DNA of 64,000 nucleotides from Oscillospiraceae bacterium (GTDB lineage: Bacteria > Bacillota > Clostridia > Oscillospirales > Ruminococcaceae). The translations under genes and the position numbers were made by a program. The notes below the pieces were generated by a model. The model ran no database searches, was not told the DNA's origin, and worked only from the letters and a program-made list of their open reading frames with translations. Where the stretch lies: assembly GCA_021200565.1 (NCBI GenBank), contig JAJQGJ010000006.1, positions 1-64,000 of the forward strand, read 5' to 3'. Below are positions 50,612-59,970 of the stretch, piece after piece. Numbering within the stretch: position 1 is the first letter of the stretch; each line of letters opens with the position of its first letter.

Positions 50612-51214
50612 TCAGTTCAATCTATTCATTGCTTCGTCAATCCTGCCGTCAACAATCAGTTCGACGCCGGTGATAGCCTTGTCAAAGGCTTCATTCATGG
50701 TGACAAACTCCTGGTCTGTAAACCTCGAAAGCACCCAGGCAGCAAGATCATACTCCGGATTTGGCTTAGCACCAATGCCGATTTTGACACGGGGGAAGGT
50801 GTCTTTGCCGCTAAGATATATGATGCTCCGAAGCCCTTTCTGACCGCCGTCAGAGCCCTTTCTCTTGACACGAATCTTTCCTAAATCCAAAGAAATATCG
50901 TCACAGATGACAAGCACATTCTCTATAGGAATCTTATAGAAGTTCATCGCCTCAACTACAGCCTCGCCACTTGAGTTCATCATAGTTGTTGGTTTCATTA
51001 TAAGGCATTTCTTGCCGGAAATAACGGCTTCTCCGCAAAGCGACTTGAATTTGAGCTTCTTGAGCTTGACACCATACTTATCTGCGAGCTTATCAGCTGT
51101 CAGCCAGCCGCAGTTGTGGCGGGTTCTTTCGTACTGAGAGCCGGGATTTCCCAAGCCGACAATAAGCCATTCGACGCTTCCTGGTGTCTCTTTTTTTCTA
51201 GTGAATAGTCCCAT
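50612..51214 (-). CDS. pth: Peptidyl-tRNA hydrolase
   Basis: A 200-residue enzyme that recycles peptidyl-tRNA. L-I-V-G-L-G-N-P-G-S-Q-Y near residue 17, catalytic His in R-T-R-H-N-C-G-W, M-K-P-T-T-M-M-N-S-S-G near 73, and I-C-D-D-I-S-L-D-L-G-K-I-R and S-D-G-G-Q-K-G-L. GGAGG seven bases before ATG 51214 decides the start; a longer frame begins within the spacer. Eight bases before mfd. Confidence 0.96.
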   Translation of the reverse strand: MGLFTRKKETPGSVEWLIVGLGNPGSQYERTRHNCGWLTADKLADKYGVKLKKLKFKSLCGEAVISGKKCLIMKPTTMMNSSGEAVVEAMNFYKIPIENVLVICDDISLDLGKIRVKRKGSDGGQKGLRSIIYLSGKDTFPRVKIGIGAKPNPEYDLAAWVLSRFTDQEFVTMNEAFDKAITGVELIVDGRIDEAMNRLN

Positions 51215-51288
51215 TCTATATCCTCCGTTCATGACTTCAACCCGCACAGCCGAAACTGAGCGGGTATGACATTTTTCTTCAATATAAT

Positions 51289-52695
51289 TTAATCCTTGAG
51301 CTTTTCCTCAAGCTTCTTGCCTTTTTCGATGTGCCTTGCAAGTTTTCGCTCTGAATAGCCTTCTTTGATCTCAAGTTTCGAACGCTCAATAGCCAAAGCG
51401 CCATCAGGAACGTTCTTATTTACAGTTGACCCTGCCGCAGTATAGGCACAGTCACCGATTTCAACAGGAGCAATCAGATTTGTGTTGCACCCAATAAACG
51501 CATTGTCTCCGATAGTGCACCGAGCCTTGTTGGTGCCGTCATAGTTTACGGTCACAACTCCGCAGCCGAAATTGACATTTCTTCCGACATCGCTATCGCC
51601 GACATATGTAAGATGAGCAACTGCCGTGCCCTCGCCGATAACGGAATTCTTGATTTCAACGAAATCCCCGACATGGGCATAGGCTTTTACGACAGTGCCA
51701 GCTCTCAGCTGCACAAACGGACCTATTGAAGCGTGTGACCCGACAGTGGCATCGTGTGAAACGACATTGTCAAGTGTCGAATCATCACCGACAATAGTAT
51801 TTTCAAGCCTCGAATTCGGACCTATAACACAGTTTTTCCCGATAACTGTATTGCCTGCAAGGATGGTAGATTGCAAAATCTTCGTTCCTGCGCCTATCCT
51901 GACATCAGGAGAAATGGTGATCCCATCAGTAGTGATAAACTCAACGCCGTTCTCAAGATGCCGTTCAATTATTCTCTTTCTCGCAATGTCGTTAAGCTTC
52001 AGAAGCCCTTTTCTGTCGTTCGCTCCCAGAACGGCATCCGAATTATCCGTCTTGAAAGCAGTAACTTTCAGGCTCTTTGAGGACATCAGAGCGACCGTGT
52101 CAGTGAGATAATACTCTCCCTGAGCGTTTTCCCTTGTCAGCATCGGAAGAAATTCGAGAAGCTTTCCGGTGTCAAACCAGTAGCATCCGGAATTTATCTC
52201 ACGAATCTTTCTTTCCTTCGGCGTGCAGTCTCTTTCCTCGATAATAGCACTGAGCTCTCCGCCTTTTCTTACAATTCTTCCATATCCATACGGATTAGGT
52301 GAGTCGGCAGTAATAACAGTAGCAGCACTCCCGCTCAGCTTGTGAAACTCTAGCGCTGCTCTTATCGTCTTGAAGTCGATGAAAGGCGAGTCACCACAGG
52401 CAATAAGTGTGTGGCTTTGAGGATTCTTTTTGAGGAAATCCGAAGCGCACATAACTGCGTGACCTGTTCCAAGCCTCTGCGATTGAAAAACGGTTTCATA
52501 TTTTCCGTTAAGATAGCTGTCTATTTCGTCTGCACCATAGCCCTTGACTACGCAGATATTTTCAATTCCTGCATTTTCACACGCTTCGGTAACCCATGAG
52601 AGCATCGGCTTTCCCAAGACATCCATGAGAACCTTCGGCTTGTCTGAATGCATTCTTTTTCCCGCACCGGCTGCGAGTATAATTGCGTTCTCCAT
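51289..52695 (-). CDS. glmU: Bifunctional GlcNAc-1-P acetyltransferase/uridylyltransferase
   Basis: A 468-residue enzyme making UDP-GlcNAc for peptidoglycan. N-terminal pyrophosphorylase domain begins I-I-L-A-A-G-A-G-K-R-M with D-K-P-K-V-L; C-terminal left-handed beta-helix shows hexapeptide repeats and the acetyl-CoA-site blocks (H-L-T-Y-V-G-D-S, N-F-G-C-G-V-V-T-V-N-Y-D-G). ATG 52695 has GGAGG six bases upstream; a longer in-frame start lacks one. First gene of the glmU-pth-mfd operon. Confidence 0.96.
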   Translation of the reverse strand: MENAIILAAGAGKRMHSDKPKVLMDVLGKPMLSWVTEACENAGIENICVVKGYGADEIDSYLNGKYETVFQSQRLGTGHAVMCASDFLKKNPQSHTLIACGDSPFIDFKTIRAALEFHKLSGSAATVITADSPNPYGYGRIVRKGGELSAIIEERDCTPKERKIREINSGCYWFDTGKLLEFLPMLTRENAQGEYYLTDTVALMSSKSLKVTAFKTDNSDAVLGANDRKGLLKLNDIARKRIIERHLENGVEFITTDGITISPDVRIGAGTKILQSTILAGNTVIGKNCVIGPNSRLENTIVGDDSTLDNVVSHDATVGSHASIGPFVQLRAGTVVKAYAHVGDFVEIKNSVIGEGTAVAHLTYVGDSDVGRNVNFGCGVVTVNYDGTNKARCTIGDNAFIGCNTNLIAPVEIGDCAYTAAGSTVNKNVPDGALAIERSKLEIKEGYSERKLARHIEKGKKLEEKLKD

Positions 52696-52750
52696 TGCTG
52701 CCTCCAAATTAAAAACTGAGTCTTTCTCATCACTCATTCTAACCCATTTT

Positions 52751-52779
52751 ATTATAACTCAAACGAAAAATTCTTTCAA
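52751..52779 (-). promoter_or_regulatory. Promoter of glmU-pth-mfd
   Basis: On the minus strand: TTGAAA, 17-base spacer, TATAAT. Confidence 0.85.
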
Positions 52780-52859
52780 GAGCAATCCTACACTGCAAAT
52801 TGTATAAAATTGCACAATTTTTGTGCATGTAATTTGTCATATTTTTTCTTCAAAGGGTA

Positions 52860-52888
52860 TGGAAAAAATGAGAAGTATCTGATATAAT
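52860..52888 (+). promoter_or_regulatory. Promoter of ppdK
   Basis: TGGAAA, 17-base spacer, TATAAT. The -35 is weak; the -10 is consensus. Confidence 0.6.
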
Positions 52889-52952
52889 TATTGTAACCGT
52901 TTTATGGGCAAAATCGAATGAAATCGGTCAAATAACTTGGAGGTAAAAAAGT

Positions 52953-55586
52953 ATGAGTAAAAAGTATTGTTACCTTTTCACTGAAGGCAACGCTAACATG
53001 CGTGAGCTTCTCGGCGGAAAGGGCGCAAATCTCGCTGAGATGACCAATATCGGTCTTCCTGTTCCTCAGGGCTTCACAATTTCCACCGAAGCCTGCACAC
53101 AGTACTACGAGGATGGTCGTGTAATCAATGATGGGATCATGGCTGAAATCATGGAGTACGTTGAGAAGATGGAACAGATCACCGGTAAGAAATTCGGCGA
53201 CAAGGAAAATCCTCTTCTCGTTTCCGTCCGTTCCGGTGCAAGAGCTTCTATGCCCGGTATGATGGACACGATTCTTAATCTCGGTCTTAATGAAGATGTT
53301 GTAAACGTCATTGCCGAGAAGTCCGGTAACCCCAGATGGGCTTGGGACTGCTACAGAAGATTCATCCAGATGTTCTCCGACGTAGTTATGGAAGTCGGAA
53401 AGAAGCATTTTGAAAAGCTTATCGACAAGATGAAGCAGGAGAAGGGCGTTGTTTACGACGTTGAGCTCGATGCTGACGATCTTCACAACCTCGCTAACCA
53501 GTTCAAGGCTGAATACAAGGCGCAGCTCGGTAAGGACTTCCCTGATGATCCTAAGGAGCAGCTTTATGAAGCAATCAGAGCTGTATTCCGTTCTTGGGAC
53601 AACCCCAGAGCCAACGTTTATCGTATGGACCACGACATCCCTTATTCTTGGGGTACTGCCGTCAATGTCCAGATGATGGCATTCGGCAACATGGGCGACG
53701 ATTGCGGCACCGGTGTTGCATTCACCCGTGACCCGTCCACCGGTAACAAGGGTCTCTATGGCGAATTCCTCACCAATGCACAGGGTGAGGACGTTGTTGC
53801 AGGTGTAAGAACTCCTATGCACATCTCCGAGATGGAGCAGAAGTTCCCTGAAGCATTCAAGCAGTTCACCGAGGTTTGCAAGACCCTCGAAAATCACTAC
53901 AGAGACATGCAGGATATGGAGTTCACCGTTGAGCACGGCAAGCTCTATATGCTCCAGACCAGAAACGGCAAGAGAACAGCTCAGGCTGCTATCAAGATTG
54001 CCTGCGACCTTATCGACGAGGGTATGATTACGGAAGAGGAAGCTCTCATGCAGATCGATGCAAAGAGCCTCGACATGCTTCTCCACCCGACATTCGATCC
54101 TGCCGCCCTCAAGAAGGCTCAGGCTGTTGGCAAGGGTATTGCTGCTTCTCCCGGAGCTGCTGCTGGTACCATCGTATTCACTGCAGAAGATGCTGTTGAG
54201 CACGGCAAGAACAAGGAAAAGGTTGTTCTCGTAAGACTCGAGACCTCTCCTGAGGACATTGAGGGTATGAAGTACTCCCAGGGTATCCTCACTGTAAGAG
54301 GCGGTCAGACTTCTCATGCAGCAGTTGTTGCAAGAGGAATGGGAACCTGCTGTGTTTCCGGCTGCGGCGACATCAAGATGGACGAAGAGAACAAGCAGTT
54401 CACTCTCGCTGGCAAGGTATACCACGAAGGCGATCCTATCTCCCTCGATGGCTCCACCGGTAACATCTATGATGAGATTATCCCGACTGTTCCTGCTGAT
54501 CCTAACTCCGGCTACTTCGGAAGAATCATGGCTATGGCAGACAAGTATAAGAAGCTCGGTGTAAGAACTAACGCTGATACTCCTAAGGATGCAAAGCAGG
54601 CAGCTGCTTTCGGCGCACAGGGAATCGGTCTTTGCCGTACTGAACACATGTTCTTCGATCCTGACAGAATAGGCGCATTCAGAGAAATGATCTGCTCCGA
54701 GACCGTCGAGGAAAGAGAGAAGGCTCTCGCTAAGATTGAGCCTATGCAGCAGGCTGACTTTGAGGGACTCTTCGAGGCTCTCGGCGGCTATCCTGTAACC
54801 ATCAGATTCCTCGACCCGCCGCTTCACGAATTCGTTCCTACTGAGGAAGCTGACATCGAAGCATTGGCTGAGTCCCAGGGCAAGAGCGTTGCTTATATCA
54901 AGCAGGTAATCAATGACCTCCATGAGTTCAACCCGATGATGGGTCACCGTGGATGCCGTCTTACAGTAACATATCCTGAAATCGCTGTTATGCAGACCAA
55001 TGCTGTTATCAAGGCTGCTATAAATGTCCAGGCTAAGCATCCCGACTGGAACATCGTTCCTGAGATCATGATTCCTCTTGTAGGCGAGGTCAAGGAGCTC
55101 AAGTTTGTCAAGGATACAGTTGTCAAGACTGCTGATGAGGTTATCAAGGCTGCAGGCGTTGACCTCAAGTACGAGGTTGGCACCATGATCGAAATCCCGA
55201 GAGCTGCTCTTACAGCTGACGAGATTGCAACTGAGGCTGAGTTCTTCTGCTTCGGTACCAACGACCTCACTCAGATGACCTTCGGCTTCAGCCGTGATGA
55301 TGCTGGCAAGTTCCTTCCTGCATACTATGAGCATAAGATCTATGAGTCCGATCCGTTCGCTCGTCTCGACACCATCGGTGTTGGCAAGCTTATGGATATG
55401 GCTGTAACCCTTGGCAAGAAGACAAGACCCGAGCTTCACTGCGGTATCTGTGGCGAGCACGGTGGCGATCCTTCTTCTATCGAGTTCTGCCACAACATCG
55501 GTCTCGACTATGTTTCCTGCTCACCGTTCAGAGTTCCGATTGCCCGTCTTGCTGCCGCTCAGGCTGCAATCAAGGACAAGAAGTAA
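52953..55586 (+). CDS. ppdK: Pyruvate, phosphate dikinase
   Basis: An 877-residue enzyme interconverting PEP + AMP + PPi and pyruvate + ATP + Pi. N-terminal nucleotide-binding domain (G-G-K-G-A-N-L-A-E-M near residue 17), the swivelling phosphohistidine motif G-G-Q-T-S-H-A-A-V-V-A-R near 450, and the C-terminal PEP-binding barrel with G-T-N-D-L-T-Q-M-T and H-C-G-I-C-G-E-H-G-G. Strong GGAGG site before the ATG. Codon use is noticeably biased, as for a highly expressed gene. In anaerobic fermenters it replaces or backs up pyruvate kinase; pckG lies 4.4 kb downstream. Confidence 0.97.
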   Translation: MSKKYCYLFTEGNANMRELLGGKGANLAEMTNIGLPVPQGFTISTEACTQYYEDGRVINDGIMAEIMEYVEKMEQITGKKFGDKENPLLVSVRSGARASMPGMMDTILNLGLNEDVVNVIAEKSGNPRWAWDCYRRFIQMFSDVVMEVGKKHFEKLIDKMKQEKGVVYDVELDADDLHNLANQFKAEYKAQLGKDFPDDPKEQLYEAIRAVFRSWDNPRANVYRMDHDIPYSWGTAVNVQMMAFGNMGDDCGTGVAFTRDPSTGNKGLYGEFLTNAQGEDVVAGVRTPMHISEMEQKFPEAFKQFTEVCKTLENHYRDMQDMEFTVEHGKLYMLQTRNGKRTAQAAIKIACDLIDEGMITEEEALMQIDAKSLDMLLHPTFDPAALKKAQAVGKGIAASPGAAAGTIVFTAEDAVEHGKNKEKVVLVRLETSPEDIEGMKYSQGILTVRGGQTSHAAVVARGMGTCCVSGCGDIKMDEENKQFTLAGKVYHEGDPISLDGSTGNIYDEIIPTVPADPNSGYFGRIMAMADKYKKLGVRTNADTPKDAKQAAAFGAQGIGLCRTEHMFFDPDRIGAFREMICSETVEEREKALAKIEPMQQADFEGLFEALGGYPVTIRFLDPPLHEFVPTEEADIEALAESQGKSVAYIKQVINDLHEFNPMMGHRGCRLTVTYPEIAVMQTNAVIKAAINVQAKHPDWNIVPEIMIPLVGEVKELKFVKDTVVKTADEVIKAAGVDLKYEVGTMIEIPRAALTADEIATEAEFFCFGTNDLTQMTFGFSRDDAGKFLPAYYEHKIYESDPFARLDTIGVGKLMDMAVTLGKKTRPELHCGICGEHGGDPSSIEFCHNIGLDYVSCSPFRVPIARLAAAQAAIKDKK

Positions 55587-55607
55587 TTCTATCCTGAGTA
55601 TAAATAT

Positions 55608-55639
55608 TCGCCGTCCCAGATTCGGGGCGGCGATTTTTT
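55608..55639 (+). terminator. Rho-independent terminator after ppdK
   Basis: TCGCCGTCCC (55608-55617) pairs with GGGGCGGCGA (55624-55633), with one G-U, followed by T6. Confidence 0.92.
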
Positions 55640-55646
55640 ATGCCTC

Positions 55647-55675
55647 TTGATAAAACTCCGTGAATATGATACAAT
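55647..55675 (+). promoter_or_regulatory. Promoter of the hydrolase/acyltransferase operon
   Basis: TTGATA, 17-base spacer, TACAAT with extended TGA. Confidence 0.8.
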
Positions 55676-55718
55676 AGAGATAAAGTGGTGAAACCTGAAA
55701 CGAAACGGAGGCGGCAAT

Positions 55719-57881
55719 TTGACAGAAAAATTCTTTCGCTCGCAGCTGAGCATCCTTAAGCCTAAGCTTGTAGGCAGCACCCTGGAGCAAGCAAGAAAGG
55801 CTCAGGATCTGTTGGGCGACCTTATGGCGTTCGTTGAGCATAAGTCTGTAAGAACAATTCAGCAGGACTTTCCTGATTTTTCAGCTGAATGGGTGATTCC
55901 TGACGAATGTAGTTCAGCGGGTGTGATTCTCTATCTCCATGGCGGCGGCTACACCTGCGGTGGTCTTGAATATGCAAGGGGCTTCGGTTCAAAGCTTGCG
56001 TCAGAATATGGGCTCAAGGTCTTTTGCTGTGCCTATAGATTGGCACCTGAAGACAAATTCCCAGCAGCGCTCGACGACGCACTCGCTTCATATAAATACC
56101 TTATAGACAGCGGTTTCCCGTCAGACAGAATAATCTTAGCCGGTGAATCCGCAGGCGGAGGGCTCTGCTATAGTCTTTGCCTTAAGCTAAGTGAACTCGG
56201 ACTTTCTCAGCCTGCGGGAATAATTGCAATTTCGCCGTGGACAGATTTGACAGCATCCGGTGATTCCATCGAAACCAATAAAGAAGTTGACCCGACACTG
56301 ACTATAGACCAGCTCAACTTTTATGCCGACAGCTATACTTCAGACAGAGCTGATCCCTTTGTCTCTCCAATTTTCTTTGAGGAGGGCATAAAGCTCCCGC
56401 CGTCGCTGATTTTTGTTGGCAGTGATGAGATTCTTCTTGACGATTCGACAAGACTTCATGAGAAGCTCCTGAGAAGCGGTAACCGTTCAAAGCTTGTTGT
56501 AGCTGACCGGATGTGGCACGCATACATCCTGTATGATGTGAAAGAACGTAAATCCGACTATGACACAATAAGGGATTTTATCGGCGAGCTGATACCACTG
56601 ACAACCGCAAGATGGGTGCGCCTCGATAATGCAGCCAAGATTTTTCCGGCATCCCGCCGCAGAGGTTGGTACAACATGTTCCGCATTTCGGCTGAGCTCG
56701 ACGAGAAAGTCGACCCGGTGATCCTGCAATCAGCACTAAATATAACTGTCGGCAGATTCCCGACTATAGCCGCAAGGCTAAAAACCGGCTTCTTCTGGTA
56801 TTATCTTGAAGAGTTGAAGACTCCTCCTGACGTCATTCCGGAAAGCTATCAGCCTTTTATGAGTCGTCCCTTTGACGACATCCGCAAGTGTGCAATAAGG
56901 GTGCTCTACTATAATAACCGTATCGCCGTCGAATTCTTCCATGCGGTAACTGACGGCACCGGTGGCTTCATCTTCCTGAAAACGCTTCTTGCGGAGTATT
57001 TCACTCAGAAGTATGACCTGAGAATTCCGAACGAGAAGGGTGTTCTTAGTAGACAATCATATCCCGAGCCGGAGGAGCTTGAAGACAGCTTCCTGAAGAA
57101 TAGGGGAAATGTCAGCGCACAGCGTGATTTCAGTAAATCCTATCGCCTCGAGGGCACCCCTGAGCCGGATGGCTTCATAAATATGACTATAGGAACACTT
57201 GACGCTTCAGAAATCCATAAAGCTGCAAAGAGCAGGGGAGTGACGATAACTGCATTTCTGGCTGCTGTTATGGTTATGTCCATAATTGAGATGCAGAAAA
57301 ACCATCAGAAGAGCCGCAGCAAGCAGAAAATTGTCCGTGTTCAGATTCCTGTAAACCTCAGAAAGCTTTTCCCAAGCAAGACTATGCGCAATTTTTCACT
57401 CTTCATCAATGTCGGAGTTGATCCAAGAATGGGCGAATATCAGCTTGATGAGATAGTATCCATCGTCAGCCACCAGCTCGCACTCAAGCTCACGAAGAAA
57501 AACATGCAGGCTGAGTTTACCCCAAATGTCAATGCCGAGCTCGTGAAAGGGCTTAAGATTATACCTCTCTTCATAAAGAACTTCGGAATGCGAATCGCAT
57601 TTTATCAGCTCGGCGAAGGTCAGTCATGCCTTTCAATTTCTAATCTGGGAGTCATAGACCTTCCTGACGGAATGAAAGAGCATATCAGACATTTCGACAT
57701 CGTCCCGGGTGTGCGTTCTTCGTCGCCATATAACTGCGGTGTCTGCACGTATGGCAATGAGATGAGAATTAACTTTGTAAGAAGCTCGGTAGAACCGGAG
57801 CTCGAGAGAATTTTTTTCACAAACTTAGTCAAGCTCGGCTTCAAGGTAAATGTTATAAGCAACCGGCGTGATGCCGAATAA
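55719..57881 (+). CDS. Fusion of HSL-type alpha/beta-hydrolase and condensation/alcohol-acetyltransferase-like domain
   Basis: A 720-residue two-enzyme fusion. Residues about 1-290 are a hormone-sensitive-lipase-type esterase: oxyanion motif H-G-G-G (74-77), nucleophile Ser144 in G-E-S-A-G-G, Asp in G-S-D-E-I near 237, and His267 in W-H-A. Residues about 295-720 form a CoA-dependent acyltransferase/condensation-like fold with H-A-V-T-D-G (His408, Asp412), where the first His of H-H-x-x-x-D-G is Phe. Acyl transfer onto an alcohol or sugar hydroxyl, plus hydrolysis of esters, is the expected chemistry; the substrate is unknown. TTG start is supported by GGAGG seven bases upstream (55707-55711). 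Operon with the zinc-ribbon membrane protein 15 bases downstream. Confidence 0.8.
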   Translation: MTEKFFRSQLSILKPKLVGSTLEQARKAQDLLGDLMAFVEHKSVRTIQQDFPDFSAEWVIPDECSSAGVILYLHGGGYTCGGLEYARGFGSKLASEYGLKVFCCAYRLAPEDKFPAALDDALASYKYLIDSGFPSDRIILAGESAGGGLCYSLCLKLSELGLSQPAGIIAISPWTDLTASGDSIETNKEVDPTLTIDQLNFYADSYTSDRADPFVSPIFFEEGIKLPPSLIFVGSDEILLDDSTRLHEKLLRSGNRSKLVVADRMWHAYILYDVKERKSDYDTIRDFIGELIPLTTARWVRLDNAAKIFPASRRRGWYNMFRISAELDEKVDPVILQSALNITVGRFPTIAARLKTGFFWYYLEELKTPPDVIPESYQPFMSRPFDDIRKCAIRVLYYNNRIAVEFFHAVTDGTGGFIFLKTLLAEYFTQKYDLRIPNEKGVLSRQSYPEPEELEDSFLKNRGNVSAQRDFSKSYRLEGTPEPDGFINMTIGTLDASEIHKAAKSRGVTITAFLAAVMVMSIIEMQKNHQKSRSKQKIVRVQIPVNLRKLFPSKTMRNFSLFINVGVDPRMGEYQLDEIVSIVSHQLALKLTKKNMQAEFTPNVNAELVKGLKIIPLFIKNFGMRIAFYQLGEGQSCLSISNLGVIDLPDGMKEHIRHFDIVPGVRSSSPYNCGVCTYGNEMRINFVRSSVEPELERIFFTNLVKLGFKVNVISNRRDAE

Positions 57882-57896
57882 CTGTGGAGGTGGAAT

Positions 57897-58592
57897 ATGT
57901 ACTGTGTAAAATGTGGAGTTGAACTTGATGACAGCGAGCACGTCTGCCCGCTTTGCCTTACTCCAGTGTATCATCCAGATATTAAGCAGGAGGAGTCGGA
58001 AAGACTATATCCTGAATTCAAACGTGTCACCAGAAAAAGCGTCCGCACAGCAATAATGCTCATCGTGACGGTCTGCTTCATCCTCGTTTCGCTGATGGTC
58101 ATGATGATTGATTTCAATATCACGTCTGGGATTACCTGGTCGGGCTATGTAGTAGGAGCGCTTGTGATTATGTATGTATCCTTTGCGCTTCCTGAATGGT
58201 TTCGCCATCCGAATCCGGTTATATTCACGCCGATAGCGTTCGCCTCAATAATACTGTATCTTCTGTATATAGACCTGGCGGTTCATGGCGGATGGTTTCT
58301 TAGCCTTGCTTTCCCGATAGCAGGAATCGCCGGAATAATCGTGACAACAGTTGTGACACTTCTTCGCTATGTAAGACGTGGACACCTTTTCATAATCGGT
58401 GGCGCACTGATAGCAACCGGCGGATATATAGCCCTCATCGAGATGTTCATCTCAATCACTTTTGAGAGCGTCAGCTTTGTCGGCTGGTCAGGCTTCCCGC
58501 TTGCAGCATTCTTTGTCTTAGGAATGATGCTGATAATCATAGGAATCTGCAAGCCTTTGAGACTGGCACTGTCGAAGATATTCTTTGTATGA
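57897..58592 (+). CDS. Zinc-ribbon membrane protein (DUF6320-like)
   Basis: A 231-residue protein. An N-terminal zinc ribbon (Cys3, Cys6, Cys17, Cys20) is followed by about six transmembrane helices from residue 50 on. It resembles the DUF6320 proteins that I recall being annotated beside alcohol-acetyltransferase-like genes in Clostridia; this is memory-based, not searched. Role unknown: possibly a membrane anchor, sensor or transporter for the product of the upstream fusion enzyme. TGGAGGTGG lies just before the ATG. An ATG overlapping its stop opens a frame continuing into the next gene, but lacks support as a real start. Confidence 0.72.
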   Translation: MYCVKCGVELDDSEHVCPLCLTPVYHPDIKQEESERLYPEFKRVTRKSVRTAIMLIVTVCFILVSLMVMMIDFNITSGITWSGYVVGALVIMYVSFALPEWFRHPNPVIFTPIAFASIILYLLYIDLAVHGGWFLSLAFPIAGIAGIIVTTVVTLLRYVRRGHLFIIGGALIATGGYIALIEMFISITFESVSFVGWSGFPLAAFFVLGMMLIIIGICKPLRLALSKIFFV

Positions 58593-58726
58593 GAAAAGCC
58601 TTCTCGCAATGGCTGTGGTATGAATTGCAGGGGACTATTACATTCCCTGCTTGGAGTTACCAGCCGAAAAGAACAGCCTACCGGCTTATTATGCAATGGA
58701 TCGAAAAACGAAGTAGAGGGGTCGTT

Positions 58727-59767
58727 ATGGAACGAACAATGCTCACTAAAGAGGAAATTCTGGAGCTTCTTAGTGCATATGGTATCCACAGCTTTGTAGA
58801 ATTTCAGTTTGTAGATTCCTCGCACGGAGAAGATGACATCCGCAGAAACTACATTATTGACAAGAAATATGTATTACGCCTCAATTCTGCCCATGTGATG
58901 AATGACAAAAGAATCGCTGATTTAAATCGATTGATTCAGCGCTATCGTGATTTTGGGATCAAGGCGCCTTGTTTTATTCCAAACAGTAAAAGCAGCTATA
59001 CGATTCAAAAGGATGGTTACATCTGTTACCTTTCTGAATACTTGGATTGCACTGTTGCAGATGATATACTGGACAACTGCCGCAAGGAAATGCTTAGCCA
59101 GAGGGTCATTATGGTAGCAAAGTTTGCTCAAAAGTACAAGGGTGTAGATTTAATTGATACTATGTCCATGTATTCTATCTTTGATTTATCGCCATATGAT
59201 GTACTTTTGGGCGGAATTGATGATAAACAAGGTAACTGCAATACACTCATTCAGGATTTGAAAAACCTGGGAGAAATCGAATTGGCTAAAGATGTTTTTA
59301 ATGTCAATGAAACCATACGCCGGGAACTCCTTTCTTTCTACAAAGAGCTTCCCAGATGTGTTTTTCAAGGCGATGAGAATTTTTCCAATATTTGTGTGGA
59401 TGATAAGAACACCATTATTGGTCTGTTCGATTTCAATATGGCTGGTACAGATGTGAATGCTAACTATCTTGCCAATATTGCCTTCCAGGGAAATTACTAT
59501 TACACTGACGAAATCTTTGATTCTCATACAGGCTCAGAGATTTTTGAGATGGTTTTGAATTCTTATCAGGCTAATACCGCCCTGCTCAGGCAGTATTACC
59601 ATTTTACAGAACAAGAGTTTTACGCATATAAGCTGTACTCTAAATTAGTCATTCTCTTCGGCTATTGGAACCAATATGCCTACTCTGAGTACGCAAAAAG
59701 CGAGAAGTATCGGAAGAAATCTCTGGAATTGCTGCATTTGATATTGAAAACTAATTTTTGCTTTTAA
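58727..59767 (+). CDS. Aminoglycoside-phosphotransferase-like kinase
   Basis: A 346-residue small-molecule or protein kinase of the APH/choline-kinase fold. The catalytic loop is Q-G-D-E-N-F-S-N (Asp216, Asn221), with Gln replacing the usual His of H-G-D; the metal Asp is Asp235 in L-F-D-F-N. An upstream nucleotide-binding Lys candidate lies in the K-K-Y-V-L-R-L-N segment. Substrate unknown; resistance is only one possibility in this broad family. ATG 58727 follows AGAGGGG; the in-frame ATG at 58589 overlaps the previous stop and has no ribosome site. The gene is more AT-rich than its neighbours, suggesting transfer. Confidence 0.75.
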   Translation: MERTMLTKEEILELLSAYGIHSFVEFQFVDSSHGEDDIRRNYIIDKKYVLRLNSAHVMNDKRIADLNRLIQRYRDFGIKAPCFIPNSKSSYTIQKDGYICYLSEYLDCTVADDILDNCRKEMLSQRVIMVAKFAQKYKGVDLIDTMSMYSIFDLSPYDVLLGGIDDKQGNCNTLIQDLKNLGEIELAKDVFNVNETIRRELLSFYKELPRCVFQGDENFSNICVDDKNTIIGLFDFNMAGTDVNANYLANIAFQGNYYYTDEIFDSHTGSEIFEMVLNSYQANTALLRQYYHFTEQEFYAYKLYSKLVILFGYWNQYAYSEYAKSEKYRKKSLELLHLILKTNFCF

Positions 59768-59970
59768 TAATTCTTGCTTCTTGCGGGCTATTATTCCTGA
59801 AAAATCGGTGAAAGTTATATTTTACGCTTGATTTCTTGACAGAAAGGGTGTATGATTGTAAATGAGGAGAGTTCGGATTTTGTTGAAAGAGTCTGGACTC
59901 CGGACCCGTAAATAATGCGTCAAGGCGTCAGAGCCTGAAGCGCAGAATGATAACAAAGGAGATAACTATT

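Noticed and set aside
52902-55493. Antisense open frame of 863 codons across almost all of ppdK
   Set aside because: The plus strand clearly encodes pyruvate phosphate dikinase with all motifs. The antisense frame stays open because of the biased codons of ppdK; it has no ribosome site and a composition (Leu/Ser/Cys/His-rich) typical of a shadow.
58589-58726. Extension of the phosphotransferase back to the DUF6320-like stop
   Set aside because: The extra 46 residues are not domain-like, and the ribosome site fits ATG 58727.
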